NCBI GenBank assembly: GCA_050739575.1
Contig: JBOIBN010000004.1
Location: 1-57,378 of the forward strand
Reading direction: 5' to 3'
Origin: JBOIBN01 sp050739575
GTDB lineage: Bacteria > Pseudomonadota > Gammaproteobacteria > JAKDMP01
DNA length: 57,378 bases
The translations under genes and the position numbers were made by a program. Below the pieces are notes generated by a model that was not told the origin of the DNA, searched no databases, and worked only from the letters and a program-made list of their open reading frames with translations. Every line of letters begins with the position of its first letter. The stretch's first letter is position 1. Positions 17,870 through 26,693 of this stretch are shown in pieces.

Positions 17870-18823
17870 TCAGGACTGCGGCCGTTGACGAAAGCGCAGG
17901 CTCGCGGCCGGTTTCGCACCCATAAGAACAAACCAGGCGAGGCTTGCCGCGCCGGATTCGTGTCTCGTACGGCGCAGCAGTTTCAGGCAATACAAGACGC
18001 GAAACGCGAGCACCGCGGGCCAGCCATGATGTTTTCGCAAATAGTGCAGAAACGAGATGAAGAACTCGCGCCGGTGCACGGGATCCTTCGGCGTGCTACC
18101 GCCACCTTCGTGCACGAGTCGCGCGGCGGGCACGACCCACACACTCCAAGCAGCCTTACGGAGACGGAGCGCGAGGTCCTCTTCCTCGCAGTACAGAAAA
18201 AATGCCGGATCGAAGCCGCCGATTTCAAAAAACGCTTCGGCGCGTACGAACAGTGCGGCTCCGCCCACGACCTCGACCACAAGCGGCGCGATCGGTTCAT
18301 TGCGCCGGTCGGGATAACGGGCGGGATTGAAGCGGCGCGCGAAGGCGCGCCCAAACAGAAGCTCCGTCAAGTTCGGCGATGGATGGTAATTGGCCCTGAA
18401 ACTCCCGTGGCGATCCAGCGTCACGCCGCTCGCCAGCCCGGCACGCGGATTGTGTTCCATAAAATCCACCAGCGCGCCCGCTACATCGTTCTCGAACAGG
18501 CAGTCGCTGTTCAGAAAAAGATAATAATCCGCGACTAGAAATTGCAGCCCGAACATATGCCCGCCACCGAAGCCGAGATTGATGCGGCTCGTGACCACGC
18601 GAACGCGCGGCAACCCGGCAAGCTTCGCAAGTCTTTCGCGATCATCAGCCGCGGAGCCGTTGTCCACGACGAGCACCGCATAGTCCAGACTGGAGACGGT
18701 ATGCGCGAGAATGGACTTCACGCAGGCGCGGGTAAGTTCGGCGCCGTTGTAGTTGAGGACGATGATTCCGACGCGATGGCGATCGGGAAAACCCGTGCCG
18801 GGTTGGTTCACACCCGCGGCCAC
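17870..18823 (-). CDS. Glycosyltransferase family 2 (rhamnosyltransferase-like)
   Basis: The 317-residue protein has a GT-A fold: VGIIVLNYNG at the N-terminus, VVDNGSAADD, INLGFGGGHMFG, the metal-binding FLNSDC (DXD-like Ser-Asp), and the acceptor-side EVVGGAALFVRAEAF and LYCEEEDLALRLR segments typical of dTDP-rhamnosyl or related transferases. It is cytoplasmic with no strong membrane segment. It starts with GTG and overlaps the end of glk by 16 bases, so it belongs to the otsBA-glk operon. Donor and acceptor sugars are unknown. Confidence 0.87.
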   Translation of the reverse strand: MAAGVNQPGTGFPDRHRVGIIVLNYNGAELTRACVKSILAHTVSSLDYAVLVVDNGSAADDRERLAKLAGLPRVRVVTSRINLGFGGGHMFGLQFLVADYYLFLNSDCLFENDVAGALVDFMEHNPRAGLASGVTLDRHGSFRANYHPSPNLTELLFGRAFARRFNPARYPDRRNEPIAPLVVEVVGGAALFVRAEAFFEIGGFDPAFFLYCEEEDLALRLRKAAWSVWVVPAARLVHEGGGSTPKDPVHRREFFISFLHYLRKHHGWPAVLAFRVLYCLKLLRRTRHESGAASLAWFVLMGAKPAASLRFRQRPQS

Positions 18824-19776
18824 GGCCGGCCGGCGGCGCGGGCGTCGAGGCTCGCGGCCAGACCGAGCAATTCAACTTCCTCGTGCAAAATTACGAAGGC
18901 CGGAATGGCCTTGACGTAATCGCTCATCCTGCCCTTGGACTCGAAAGCCGCGCGAAAACCGGACTCGCGCAAAAGTGCGAGGTAACGCGGCACGATGCCG
19001 CCGGCGATATACACGCCGCCGAAGGCGCCGTAGGTGAGCGCAAGGTCTCCGGCGACGCCACCGAGCAACGTGAAGAAAAGCGCCATGGTTTCCACCGCCA
19101 CGGGATCATCGCCCCGCACCGCCGCTTCGCCGATTTGCGCGGCCTCGAGTTTCTCAACCGTTCGTCCATCGAGTTCGCCGATGCCCCGGTAGATATTTTC
19201 CATGCCCTGACCGGAAATCACGCGCTCCATCGATACGTGGCCGAAACGGCGGCGCAATCCCGCGAACAGCGCCGCCGTGCGTTCGCTGGTCGCGGCAATA
19301 CTTGCATGTCCGCCTTCGGTGACGAGCACCTGCCCACCATCCTTGCCGGGCACAAGTCCGGCGACGCCCAGTCCGGTTCCGGGACCGAGGATCGCGATCG
19401 GGGCGCTCGCGTCACGTTCACCGCCGCCGACTTGTTCGGAATCCTCGGCACGAAGTGCAGGGACTCCCAGTGCAACACCCGAGAAGTCGTTTACGACTTC
19501 GCAATGTTCGAAGTCGAAACGCCTTGCGAGTGAAGCCGCCGAAATCTTCCAGCCGCGGTTGGTCAACGCAGCTTCATCCCCGCGCACCGGGCCTGCTACC
19601 GCAAAGGCCGCGGCCGCCGGATGCGCACCCGCGTGCTCGAGATACTCGCCGACCACGTCTTCCACCGAAGGATAATCGTCGTTGCTATAGGTTTCGAGCC
19701 GTTCCCAGCGACGACCTTCGGCTATCAGCGCCAGACGCGTGTTGGTGCCGCCGATGTCGGCGATCAGGCTTCTCAC
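18808..19776 (-). CDS. glk: Glucokinase (Glk family)
   Basis: The 322-residue protein phosphorylates glucose to glucose 6-phosphate with ATP. Motifs are LIADIGGTNTRLAL (phosphate loop), AVAGPVRGDEAALTNRGW, VVNDF (catalytic Asp), GPGTGLGVAGL, EGGHASIAA and GGVYIAGGI. I start it at the GTG 19774-19776, which overlaps the otsA stop as GTGA; the frame extends further upstream but only across otsA. The enzyme may feed glucose 6-phosphate to OtsA directly. Confidence 0.93.
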   Translation of the reverse strand: MRSLIADIGGTNTRLALIAEGRRWERLETYSNDDYPSVEDVVGEYLEHAGAHPAAAAFAVAGPVRGDEAALTNRGWKISAASLARRFDFEHCEVVNDFSGVALGVPALRAEDSEQVGGGERDASAPIAILGPGTGLGVAGLVPGKDGGQVLVTEGGHASIAATSERTAALFAGLRRRFGHVSMERVISGQGMENIYRGIGELDGRTVEKLEAAQIGEAAVRGDDPVAVETMALFFTLLGGVAGDLALTYGAFGGVYIAGGIVPRYLALLRESGFRAAFESKGRMSDYVKAIPAFVILHEEVELLGLAASLDARAAGRPWPRV

Positions 19777-21185
19777 CTTTTTCCGCTCCGTGATTCGAAC
19801 GCTTGGACGAGCGTGCCGAGAAACCTCTCGCTCCACGCGTTGATGTCGTTGCGGCGCACCAGTACGAACAATCTTTTCCAGCGGCGGCGGCGTTCCGCAA
19901 GCGGCATGGCGAGTGCCTCGGCAATGGCTTCGCCGACCCCTTCGACATCGTAAGGATTGACGAGCAACGCATCGTGGAGCTGGCTTGCCGCGCCGGCCAT
20001 TTCGGAGAGCACGAGCACGCCTGGATCTTCTGGATCCTGCGCAGCGATGAACTCCTTGGCAACCAGGTTCATGCCGTCGCGCAAGGGTGTCACCAAACCA
20101 ACGCGGGCCACTGACAAAAACGCCAGCAAGGTCGGGCGTTGCATGCGCCGATTGAGATAACGGATCGGCATCCAGTCGAAACGGGCATAGTGTCCGATGA
20201 TTTCTCCCGCCACCTGATCGAGTTGACGGCGCACCTCCTGGTATTCCGGCACTTCGGAGCGCGAGGGCTCAGCGACCTGCAGATACACGATGTCGCCCAG
20301 AAGTTCCGGATGGATGCGAAGCAGATGCTGGTACGCACGAAAGCGCTCGATCAGACCCTTGGAATAATCCAGACGATCGGCTCCGATGATGAGTTGTCGG
20401 CCCTCGAGACTCGTTTTGAGCATCGCGACGTGGCGCGAGCTGCGTCCATGCCTGGCCTGATCGGCGACCTCCTTCACATCCACTCCGATCGGGAACACAC
20501 GGGTCGCGATGCGCCGGTCGCCGAGCACGACTTCTCCCTTCTGATCGGTTGCGGCACCAATGTCGTAACGCATGGCGCCCAGAAATGCGCGCTGGTCCAC
20601 CTCGGTCTGGAAGCCGACCAGATCATAGGCACTGAACCAGTGCAGAAACTCGCGGTGCGGAGGCAGCGAACGCAGGATATCGAGCGGCGGGAAAGGCGTG
20701 TGCAGGAAAAAGCCGATCGGCCCCGTGAAGCCACGGGCGCGAACCTCGGCGGCGAGCGGCACGAGATGGTAGTCGTGTACCCAGAGCATGTCGTCTGCTC
20801 CAAGCAGCTTCATCAGATGCTCCGCGAACCAAGCGTTGACTCGCTGGTAACCCTCGTAATATCGGCGCTGATAGTGCAACAGCGCGAGGCGGTAATGCAT
20901 GAGCGGCCAGAGCACGCGATTGGCGAAACCCTGGTAATAATCATCGTAATCGGTGGACAGCAGCGGCAGGGTGACGTACTCCACGCCGTCATGCTTGTGG
21001 TGACGGGGCGATGCCGTGCGCCGCGCCAACTTGCGCCCGTCCCATCCGAACCACAACCCCCCGCGCGCGACGAGGGCGGAATTGACGGCGACGGCGAGAC
21101 CACCCGAGGCGGGCTTGCCAGCGCGCGGAACCGCCACCCGGTTCGAGACCACAACCAGCCTGCGCTCAATCTGTTTTTTTGCCAT
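19773..21185 (-). CDS. otsA: Trehalose-6-phosphate synthase
   Basis: The 470-residue GT20 enzyme transfers glucose from a nucleotide sugar to glucose 6-phosphate. Hallmarks are LVVVSNRVAVP, GLWFGWDG, WVHDYHLVPL, GFFLHTPFPP, DRLDYSKGL and DGMNLVAKEFIAAQ. The ATG at 21185 overlaps the otsB stop (TGATG) and has GGAGGA just upstream, so I prefer it to the longer frame. It sits between otsB and glk in one operon for trehalose synthesis. Confidence 0.96.
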   Translation of the reverse strand: MAKKQIERRLVVVSNRVAVPRAGKPASGGLAVAVNSALVARGGLWFGWDGRKLARRTASPRHHKHDGVEYVTLPLLSTDYDDYYQGFANRVLWPLMHYRLALLHYQRRYYEGYQRVNAWFAEHLMKLLGADDMLWVHDYHLVPLAAEVRARGFTGPIGFFLHTPFPPLDILRSLPPHREFLHWFSAYDLVGFQTEVDQRAFLGAMRYDIGAATDQKGEVVLGDRRIATRVFPIGVDVKEVADQARHGRSSRHVAMLKTSLEGRQLIIGADRLDYSKGLIERFRAYQHLLRIHPELLGDIVYLQVAEPSRSEVPEYQEVRRQLDQVAGEIIGHYARFDWMPIRYLNRRMQRPTLLAFLSVARVGLVTPLRDGMNLVAKEFIAAQDPEDPGVLVLSEMAGAASQLHDALLVNPYDVEGVGEAIAEALAMPLAERRRRWKRLFVLVRRNDINAWSERFLGTLVQAFESRSGKR

Positions 21186-22015
21186 CACGTCCTCCGCGAA
21201 TCGCTCTCTTCGCCCAGCCAGCGACGCACCGCAGCCGGCGCGGGCAAACACCAGGGCGCGAGACTCGCGCCATCGCCCACCTTGACCGCGGTGCCTCCAA
21301 GCGCGAGCGCGACGGCGAATGCACTCTCGTCGGTCACGTCGTCGCCGAGCACGAGCGGGCAGCGTCCCGCAAACGGCGGCTCGGCAAGAAAGGCTCGCAG
21401 CACGCCGCCTTTGCTGCTTCCGGCCGGACGCAACTCATACACCGCCTTGCCCGATATCACTTCCAGCGCACCACCGCTCCTGGCGGCTATGGTTTCTGCA
21501 AGCTCTGCAAGCACCGTCTGTGCCTTCAGGTTGCCGCGGTAGTGCAGCGCAAGACTGGCACCCTTGTCCTCCATCAGCACTCCGGGATGACGAGTAACGA
21601 AGCGTTGCAGTTCGGCTCTCGCCTCCGCGAGCGCCGGCGCCTGTTCCGCCGCTTCGGCTTGTCCGTCGTGCAGACGTCGCTCGGCACCGTGCTGACCGGC
21701 AGCCGGCAGCGTCAGACTTGGCAGATGGCGGTCGAGATCCGCCAGCGAGCGGCCGGTCAGGATGGCGACCGCACCATCGAAACGGCGGATAAGATTGTGC
21801 AGAAGTTTGGGTAACTCCGATGGCACTCGAATGGCGGAAGGGCTTTCCGCGAGCTCGACGAGGGTTCCGTCAAAATCCAGGAAAAGCGCCCACTCCACGG
21901 GTTTGGCGGTTAATTGTGCAAGCGGCGGCGGCAGGGGCCGTCGCAAGGTCGGCGCAACTCGTGACGATAGGCGCATCGGTTGAAATGTAGCACAATCGTG
22001 CGAAGGCTCTTTCAT
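21185..22015 (-). CDS. otsB: Trehalose-6-phosphate phosphatase
   Basis: The 276-residue HAD-superfamily enzyme has motif I FLDFDGTLVE, motif II ILTGRS, and the C-terminal LGDDVTDESAF with a preceding SSKGG. It dephosphorylates trehalose 6-phosphate to trehalose. Two ATG starts are possible (22015 and 21976); neither has a clear ribosome site. It is the first gene of otsB-otsA-glk-GT2, 80 bases downstream of the end of purH. Confidence 0.93.
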   Translation of the reverse strand: MKEPSHDCATFQPMRLSSRVAPTLRRPLPPPLAQLTAKPVEWALFLDFDGTLVELAESPSAIRVPSELPKLLHNLIRRFDGAVAILTGRSLADLDRHLPSLTLPAAGQHGAERRLHDGQAEAAEQAPALAEARAELQRFVTRHPGVLMEDKGASLALHYRGNLKAQTVLAELAETIAARSGGALEVISGKAVYELRPAGSSKGGVLRAFLAEPPFAGRCPLVLGDDVTDESAFAVALALGGTAVKVGDGASLAPWCLPAPAAVRRWLGEESDSRRT

Positions 22016-22095
22016 CTCCGAACGCGAATTTCAGCTGCTTCGCCCGAGATCCGGTCAAAACGCAAGAAGCCCTGACGCTGAAAAATGCCGGGCAA

Positions 22096-23664
22096 TCAGT
22101 GACGGAAATGCCGCTCGCCGGTAAAAACCATGGCGATATCATGCTCGTCGGCGGCGGCAATCACCTCGCCGTCGCGGCGCGAACCGCCGGGTTGCACAAT
22201 CGCGCGCACGCCGAGCTTCGCCGCCGCGTCCACATTGTCGCGGAACGGGAAGAAGGCATCACTTGCGAGCACCGAAGCGGCGAGGTCGTGGCCCGCCTCG
22301 GCGGCTTTCATCCCGGCGATGCGTACGGCATCGACACGGCTCGTCTGTCCGGCGCCGATGCCGAGGGTGGCGTCGGCACGAGCGATGACGATCGCGTTGG
22401 AGCGCACCGCCTGCACCACGCGCCAGGCAAAGTCGAGGTCAGCGCGTTCGTCTTCCCCGGGCTTGCGCCGCGTCACCACTTGCGCCTCGGGCGCAAGCGG
22501 GCGCACCGGATCGGCATCCTGCACAAGCAATCCGCCGGTAAGATGCCGGTAGTCGCAACCGTCGCGTGTCGCATCGAACGCTCCGGCTGCCAGCACGCGT
22601 AAGTTCGGTTTGTGTCCGAGCAGTGCCGCCGCCCCTTCCGTCACCCGCGGCGCAACGATGACCTCGGTAAACTGGCGTTCGAGAACGGCCCGCGCTGCGT
22701 CGGCATCGAGCGGCCGGTTGAACGCAATGATGCCGCCGAAGGCGGAGGACGGATCGCAATCATAAGCCTTGGCATAGGCCTCGGCCGAATTCGCCGCCGT
22801 CGCGACACCGCAGGGCGTGAGATGCTTCACGATCACACAGACCGGTGCGGCGAATGCGCCCGCAAACCGCCACGCGGAATCGGCATCGGCGAGATTGTTG
22901 AAGGAAAGCGGCTTGCCCTGAAGCAGCCGGGCCGCGACCACCGTGCCCGCCGCTGCGCCCGGCTCAACGTAGAGTGCGGCACGCTGATGCGGGTTCTCGC
23001 CGTAGCGCAGCTCCGCCAGGCGTTCGAAACGCCGCGCGAACACGTCCGGAAACGTCGCCTTCGCAGCGCCGGATTCGCTCGCCGTAAACCAGTTCGCAAT
23101 AGCAGCATCGTAAGCCGCGGTACGGGCAAAAGCCTTGGCCGCAAGGCGGCGGCGTTCGGCCGGCGACACACTGCCCTCGCGCGCAAGATAGCCGAGCACC
23201 CCGGCATAGTCGGCGGGATCGGAGACGACGGTAACGTCGTCGTGATTTTTGGCCGCGGCGCGGATCATAGCCGGGCCGCCGATATCGATCATTTCGATTA
23301 CTTCGGCCTCGTCAACACCCACCTGCGCCGCGGTGGCCTCGAAGGGATAAAGATTCACCGCCACCAGATCGATCGGCTCAATGTCATGCGCCGCAAGCTC
23401 CGCCTCGTCGCTACCGCGCCGCGCGAGAATGCCGGCGTGTATCGTCGGGTGCAAGGTCTTCACGCGACCGCCCAGCATTTCGGGCAGGCCGGTCAGCTCG
23501 GACACCTCGCGCACGCCTAGGCCCGCTGCCCGCAACACACGGGCGCTGCCGCCAGTGGAAACCAACTCGATGCCGAGCACGGCCAGACCGCGGGCAAACT
23601 CCGCGAGTCCGGTCTTGTCGTGGACGGAAAGCAACGCACGGCGCACGACCCGGGTGGCAGACAT
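22096..23664 (-). CDS. purH: Bifunctional AICAR formyltransferase/IMP cyclohydrolase
   Basis: The 522-residue protein catalyses the last two steps of purine synthesis. The N-terminal MGS-like IMP cyclohydrolase domain (about residues 1-200) has RALLSVHDKTG, VSTGGSARVLR, GGRVKTLHPTIHAG and DIGGPAMIRAAAKNH. The C-terminal transformylase domain has LRYGENPHQRAALY, KHLTPCGVA, SAFGGIIAFN and the final EHDIAMVFTGERHFRH. Length is typical. It lies 22 bases after fis, a pairing also known elsewhere. Confidence 0.97.
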   Translation of the reverse strand: MSATRVVRRALLSVHDKTGLAEFARGLAVLGIELVSTGGSARVLRAAGLGVREVSELTGLPEMLGGRVKTLHPTIHAGILARRGSDEAELAAHDIEPIDLVAVNLYPFEATAAQVGVDEAEVIEMIDIGGPAMIRAAAKNHDDVTVVSDPADYAGVLGYLAREGSVSPAERRRLAAKAFARTAAYDAAIANWFTASESGAAKATFPDVFARRFERLAELRYGENPHQRAALYVEPGAAAGTVVAARLLQGKPLSFNNLADADSAWRFAGAFAAPVCVIVKHLTPCGVATAANSAEAYAKAYDCDPSSAFGGIIAFNRPLDADAARAVLERQFTEVIVAPRVTEGAAALLGHKPNLRVLAAGAFDATRDGCDYRHLTGGLLVQDADPVRPLAPEAQVVTRRKPGEDERADLDFAWRVVQAVRSNAIVIARADATLGIGAGQTSRVDAVRIAGMKAAEAGHDLAASVLASDAFFPFRDNVDAAAKLGVRAIVQPGGSRRDGEVIAAADEHDIAMVFTGERHFRH

Positions 23665-23686
23665 AGTCGAAGGATTTGCCAGAACG

Positions 23687-23986
23687 TTAAAAGCCGTTCA
23701 GACCATAATGCTTGAGCTTCCCGCGCAATGTCGCGCGGTTAATGCCGAGCACTTCAGCCGCGCGGCTCAGGTTGCCGGCGGTGTAATCGAGTGCCATCTC
23801 GAACAGCGGGACTTCCACTTCGGCGATCACCAGCTGATACAGGTCGCCCGCGGGATGTCCGTCGAGATCGGCGAAGTAGCCCGCAAGGCGCGTGCGCAGG
23901 CATTCGCGCAAGGGTTGACAATCACTCGAGGGAACGGATGCCGTGACCAAATTGTTTTGATGCGACCCCTTCGCTTCCAGCGTCAT
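23687..23986 (-). CDS. fis: Fis-family DNA-binding protein
   Basis: The 99-residue protein has a C-terminal helix-turn-helix (GNLSRAAEVLGINRATLRGK) and the preceding dimer helices (PLFEMALDYTA) of the nucleoid protein Fis. Fis bends DNA and affects rRNA transcription, site-specific recombination and replication origins. It is upstream of purH and follows accBC after about 150-270 bases that may contain a terminator. It is one of the clearest small regulators in the window. Confidence 0.93.
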   Translation of the reverse strand: MTLEAKGSHQNNLVTASVPSSDCQPLRECLRTRLAGYFADLDGHPAGDLYQLVIAEVEVPLFEMALDYTAGNLSRAAEVLGINRATLRGKLKHYGLNGF

Positions 23987-24074
23987 GACTCCCTCGGTAT
24001 CCGAAACGGCGTGCCGACACCCAAGAGCATCCGCTCGCCTGCAAGGCTCAATTGCAAGACATCCGCCTCAAAGA

Positions 24075-24093
24075 TCCGCAATCCCGATGCGGA
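24075..24093 (-). terminator. Weak hairpin between accC and fis
   Basis: TCCGCA (24075-24080) and TGCGGA (24088-24093) form a 6-bp stem with a 7-base loop, followed on the minus strand by TCTTT. It could end accC transcripts, but the stem is short, so confidence is low. Confidence 0.25.
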
Positions 24094-24138
24094 ATTTCTT
24101 TCGTCGAGACCGGGACACCACGCGCGCCGTACCACGCA

Positions 24139-24264
24139 TCAGGGCGTCTTCTGCACCGTGCGCACAGTGTACTCCACTCGACCGGAATCGATGAACCATT
24201 TCACGCTCGTCACGTTCCAAGTCATGGTCAATCCCGGATTATCCGCCTGGAGTTTCACGTTCAA
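24139..24264 (-). CDS. Possible 41-codon ORF overlapping the accC stop
   Basis: The TTG at 24262-24264 overlaps the accC stop codon and opens a frame of 41 codons to 24139. The residues (LNVKLQADNPGLTMTWN, then WFIDSGRVEYTVRTVQ) look like a folded beta-strand protein rather than the Arg-rich nonsense seen in shadow frames. A GTG two codons later is an alternative start. I do not recognise the family. It may be a decayed remnant of a larger gene (prmA commonly follows accC in related genomes), but the residues do not match PrmA. Confidence 0.35.
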   Translation of the reverse strand: MNVKLQADNPGLTMTWNVTSVKWFIDSGRVEYTVRTVQKTP

Positions 24265-25604
24265 CGCCGCGTAAGCTGTTGCTCGAGGTAGTGGATATCG
24301 GTGCCCCCGGCAAGAAATGCCGCATCGCTCATGAGGCGCTGATGCAGGGCAACGTTGGTGCGAATGCCCTCGATCACGATCTCGTTGAGCGCGATGCGCA
24401 TGCGCGCCAGTGCCGTGGCGCGATCGTCGCCCCAGGTAATGAGTTTGCCAATCAATGAATCGTAGAACGGCGGCACTCTGTAGCCGGTGTAAAGATGCGA
24501 ATCCACGCGTACTCCGGGGCCGCCCGGCGCGTGCCACTCCACCACCTGTCCGGGCGAGGGCACGAAATGTTCGGCATCTTCGGCGTTGATCCGGGCCTCG
24601 ATCGCGTGACCGTGTATCGCGATCTGATCCTGACGCAAGGTGAAGGGCTCCTCGGCCGCGATGCGAATCTGCTCGCGTACCAGATCGAGACCGGTAATCA
24701 TCTCGGTCACTGGATGCTCGACCTGGATGCGCGTATTCATCTCGATGAAATAGAACTCGCCGTCCTGATACAGAAACTCGAAAGTTCCCGCCCCGCGGTA
24801 TTTGATGCGTTGGCAGGCTTCCACGCAGCGCTTGCCGATGGCGGCGCGCTGCTTGATCGTGATGCCCACCGCAGGCGCTTCCTCGAGCACCTTCTGATGC
24901 CGCCGCTGCATGGAGCAGTCGCGCTCGGCGAGAAATACCGCGCGCCCCCTGCCGTCGCCGAGAACCTGAACTTCGATGTGGCGCGGATGCGGCAGATACT
25001 TCTCGAGATAGATACTGTCGTCTCCGAAGGCCGCCAAGGCTTCGGCCTTTACCAGCGTAAGCGCGCTGCCGAGGCTCGCCTCGCCGTGGACGAGACGCAT
25101 CCCGCGACCGCCGCCACCGGCCGCGGCCTTCAGGAGCACCGGATAGCCAATCGCACGCGCAAGTCGGCGCACCTCGTCGAATGCCTCCGGCAACTTGCCC
25201 TCGGAACCGGGCACGGTGGGCACGCCCGCTTCCTGCATTGCATGTTTGGCTGAGACCTTGTCCCCCATCAGACGGATGGTTTCGGGCCGCGGACCGATAA
25301 AGACGAATCCGCTCTGTTCGACCCGCTCCGCAAAATCGGCATTCTCCGCGAGAAAGCCGTAACCTGGATGAATCGCCTCGGTGTCGGTCACTTCGGCCGC
25401 CGAAATGATCGCAGGCACATTCAAATAGCTTTCCGAAGCCGGCGCCGCTCCGATGCACACCGCCTCGTCGGCCAGCAATACATGCTTCAGGTCGCGATCG
25501 GCCGTGGAATACGCCGCAACCGTGTGAATGCCCATTTCCTGACAGGCGCGCAGAATCCGCAGCGCTATCTCGCCGCGGTTCGCAATCAGGATCTTGCTGA
25601 ACAT
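24261..25604 (-). CDS. accC: Acetyl-CoA carboxylase, biotin carboxylase subunit
   Basis: The 447-residue ATP-grasp enzyme carboxylates the biotin of AccB. MFSKILIANRGEIALRI marks the true start at 25604; the frame extends upstream only across accB. Key features are the glycine-rich KAAAGGGGRGMR loop, HIEVQVLGDGRG, ERDCSMQRRHQKVLEEAP, FIEMNTRIQVEHPVTE and the catalytic Arg in ARINAEDA. It is 7 bases downstream of accB. Confidence 0.97.
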   Translation of the reverse strand: MFSKILIANRGEIALRILRACQEMGIHTVAAYSTADRDLKHVLLADEAVCIGAAPASESYLNVPAIISAAEVTDTEAIHPGYGFLAENADFAERVEQSGFVFIGPRPETIRLMGDKVSAKHAMQEAGVPTVPGSEGKLPEAFDEVRRLARAIGYPVLLKAAAGGGGRGMRLVHGEASLGSALTLVKAEALAAFGDDSIYLEKYLPHPRHIEVQVLGDGRGRAVFLAERDCSMQRRHQKVLEEAPAVGITIKQRAAIGKRCVEACQRIKYRGAGTFEFLYQDGEFYFIEMNTRIQVEHPVTEMITGLDLVREQIRIAAEEPFTLRQDQIAIHGHAIEARINAEDAEHFVPSPGQVVEWHAPGGPGVRVDSHLYTGYRVPPFYDSLIGKLITWGDDRATALARMRIALNEIVIEGIRTNVALHQRLMSDAAFLAGGTDIHYLEQQLTRR

Positions 25605-25611
25605 GCGCGGT

Positions 25612-26061
25612 CTATTCGAGTACGAACAGGGGCTGCCCATATTCGACGGGCTCGCCGTTTTCGACTTCGATCGCCTTGACCGTGCCGGCAAATTCGGCCG
25701 TGATCTGATTCATCATCTTCATCGCCTCGATGATGCACAGTACGTCACCCTCCTTCACCTGCTGGCCAATTTCCACGAGAGGACTCGCCCCGGGGCTTGT
25801 CGCGCGGTAAAAGGTGCCGACCATCGGTGCACTCACCACCCGGCCGGACGGGCGCTCCGGTACTGCGGTTGCCGGGATTTCAGCATTCGCCGGTGGCGAG
25901 CCTCCCATTGCCGCCGGCGACGGCTGCACTGCCGGCGACACGGCATAGACCGGTGCATGGCGCGAAATTCGTACCGACTCCTCGCCTTCGGTAATTTCGA
26001 TCTCGTCGACACCTGAAGTTTCGATCAATTCGATGAGTTTTTTTACTTTGCGGATATCCAT
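25612..26061 (-). CDS. accB: Acetyl-CoA carboxylase biotin carboxyl carrier protein
   Basis: The 149-residue protein has an N-terminal helical region (RKVKKLIELIETSGVDEIEI), an Ala/Pro linker and a C-terminal biotinyl domain with EAMKMMN (biotinylated Lys about residue 115) and the thumb segment PLVEIGQQVKEGDVLC. It carries carboxybiotin between AccC and the carboxyltransferase. It lies 73 bases after aroQ in the conserved aroQ-accB-accC order. Confidence 0.97.
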   Translation of the reverse strand: MDIRKVKKLIELIETSGVDEIEITEGEESVRISRHAPVYAVSPAVQPSPAAMGGSPPANAEIPATAVPERPSGRVVSAPMVGTFYRATSPGASPLVEIGQQVKEGDVLCIIEAMKMMNQITAEFAGTVKAIEVENGEPVEYGQPLFVLE

Positions 26062-26134
26062 GAAGATTCCTCGTTCGGCTGTGTTGATGGCCCAAAGTCT
26101 CGAAACCGGGCGCTGAACATACGTTTTTTCATGT

Positions 26135-26578
26135 TCAAGCCCCCGGCGAAATATGGCTCAGCGCAGCGGCCAGCGCGAGATCGTAGCCACGCGAACCGCA
26201 ACCCGCGATGAATCCGGCCGCACCGGGCGCAAGCAGCAGCCGGGTTCGCAGGCCACCGCGAGCAAAGACGTTACTGACATGCACCTCCACATAAGGCACC
26301 GCAACGGCGGCCAGTGCATCGGCAAGCGCAAGACTGGTATGACCCCAAGCGCCGGGGTTGATGACGATGGCGTCGGTACGCCCACGGGAGGCGTGGATAC
26401 GGTCAATCAGTTCATGTTCGGCATTGGACTGGAAATGCTCCAGCCGGTGGCCCGCGGACTTGGCCTGCGTGCTCAACCTCTCCGTGACTGCGGTCAGGGT
26501 GTCATGGCCATACAACTCGGGCTCACGCGTCCCGAGTAGGTTGAGATTGGCCCCGTTGAGAAGCAGAATCGTCGCCAT
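26135..26578 (-). CDS. aroQ: 3-Dehydroquinate dehydratase, type II
   Basis: The 147-residue enzyme converts 3-dehydroquinate to 3-dehydroshikimate in aromatic synthesis. Motifs are ILLLNGANLNLLGTREPELYG with the catalytic Tyr, QSNAEHELIDRIH, VINPGAWGHTSLALADAL and YVEVHVSNVFAR. The ATG at 26578 gives the usual MATILLLNGANLNLLG start; another ATG lies 4 codons upstream. It is followed by accB and preceded by dsbD, as in many Gammaproteobacteria. Confidence 0.95.
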   Translation of the reverse strand: MATILLLNGANLNLLGTREPELYGHDTLTAVTERLSTQAKSAGHRLEHFQSNAEHELIDRIHASRGRTDAIVINPGAWGHTSLALADALAAVAVPYVEVHVSNVFARGGLRTRLLLAPGAAGFIAGCGSRGYDLALAAALSHISPGA

Positions 26579-26693
26579 TACTTTCGCCAACCTGGAGTGA
26601 ATCAGCCCGCTATATGCGTCAAATTGCCGACATCGGCTCCCATTGTGCAGGCTAATGAAGGGATTGTCCAGTGACCCGAAAGTCCAGGTTCGA

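Noticed and set aside
20139..21542. 467-codon frame opposite otsA and otsB
   Set aside because: Crosses two well-supported genes and shows no recognisable motifs.
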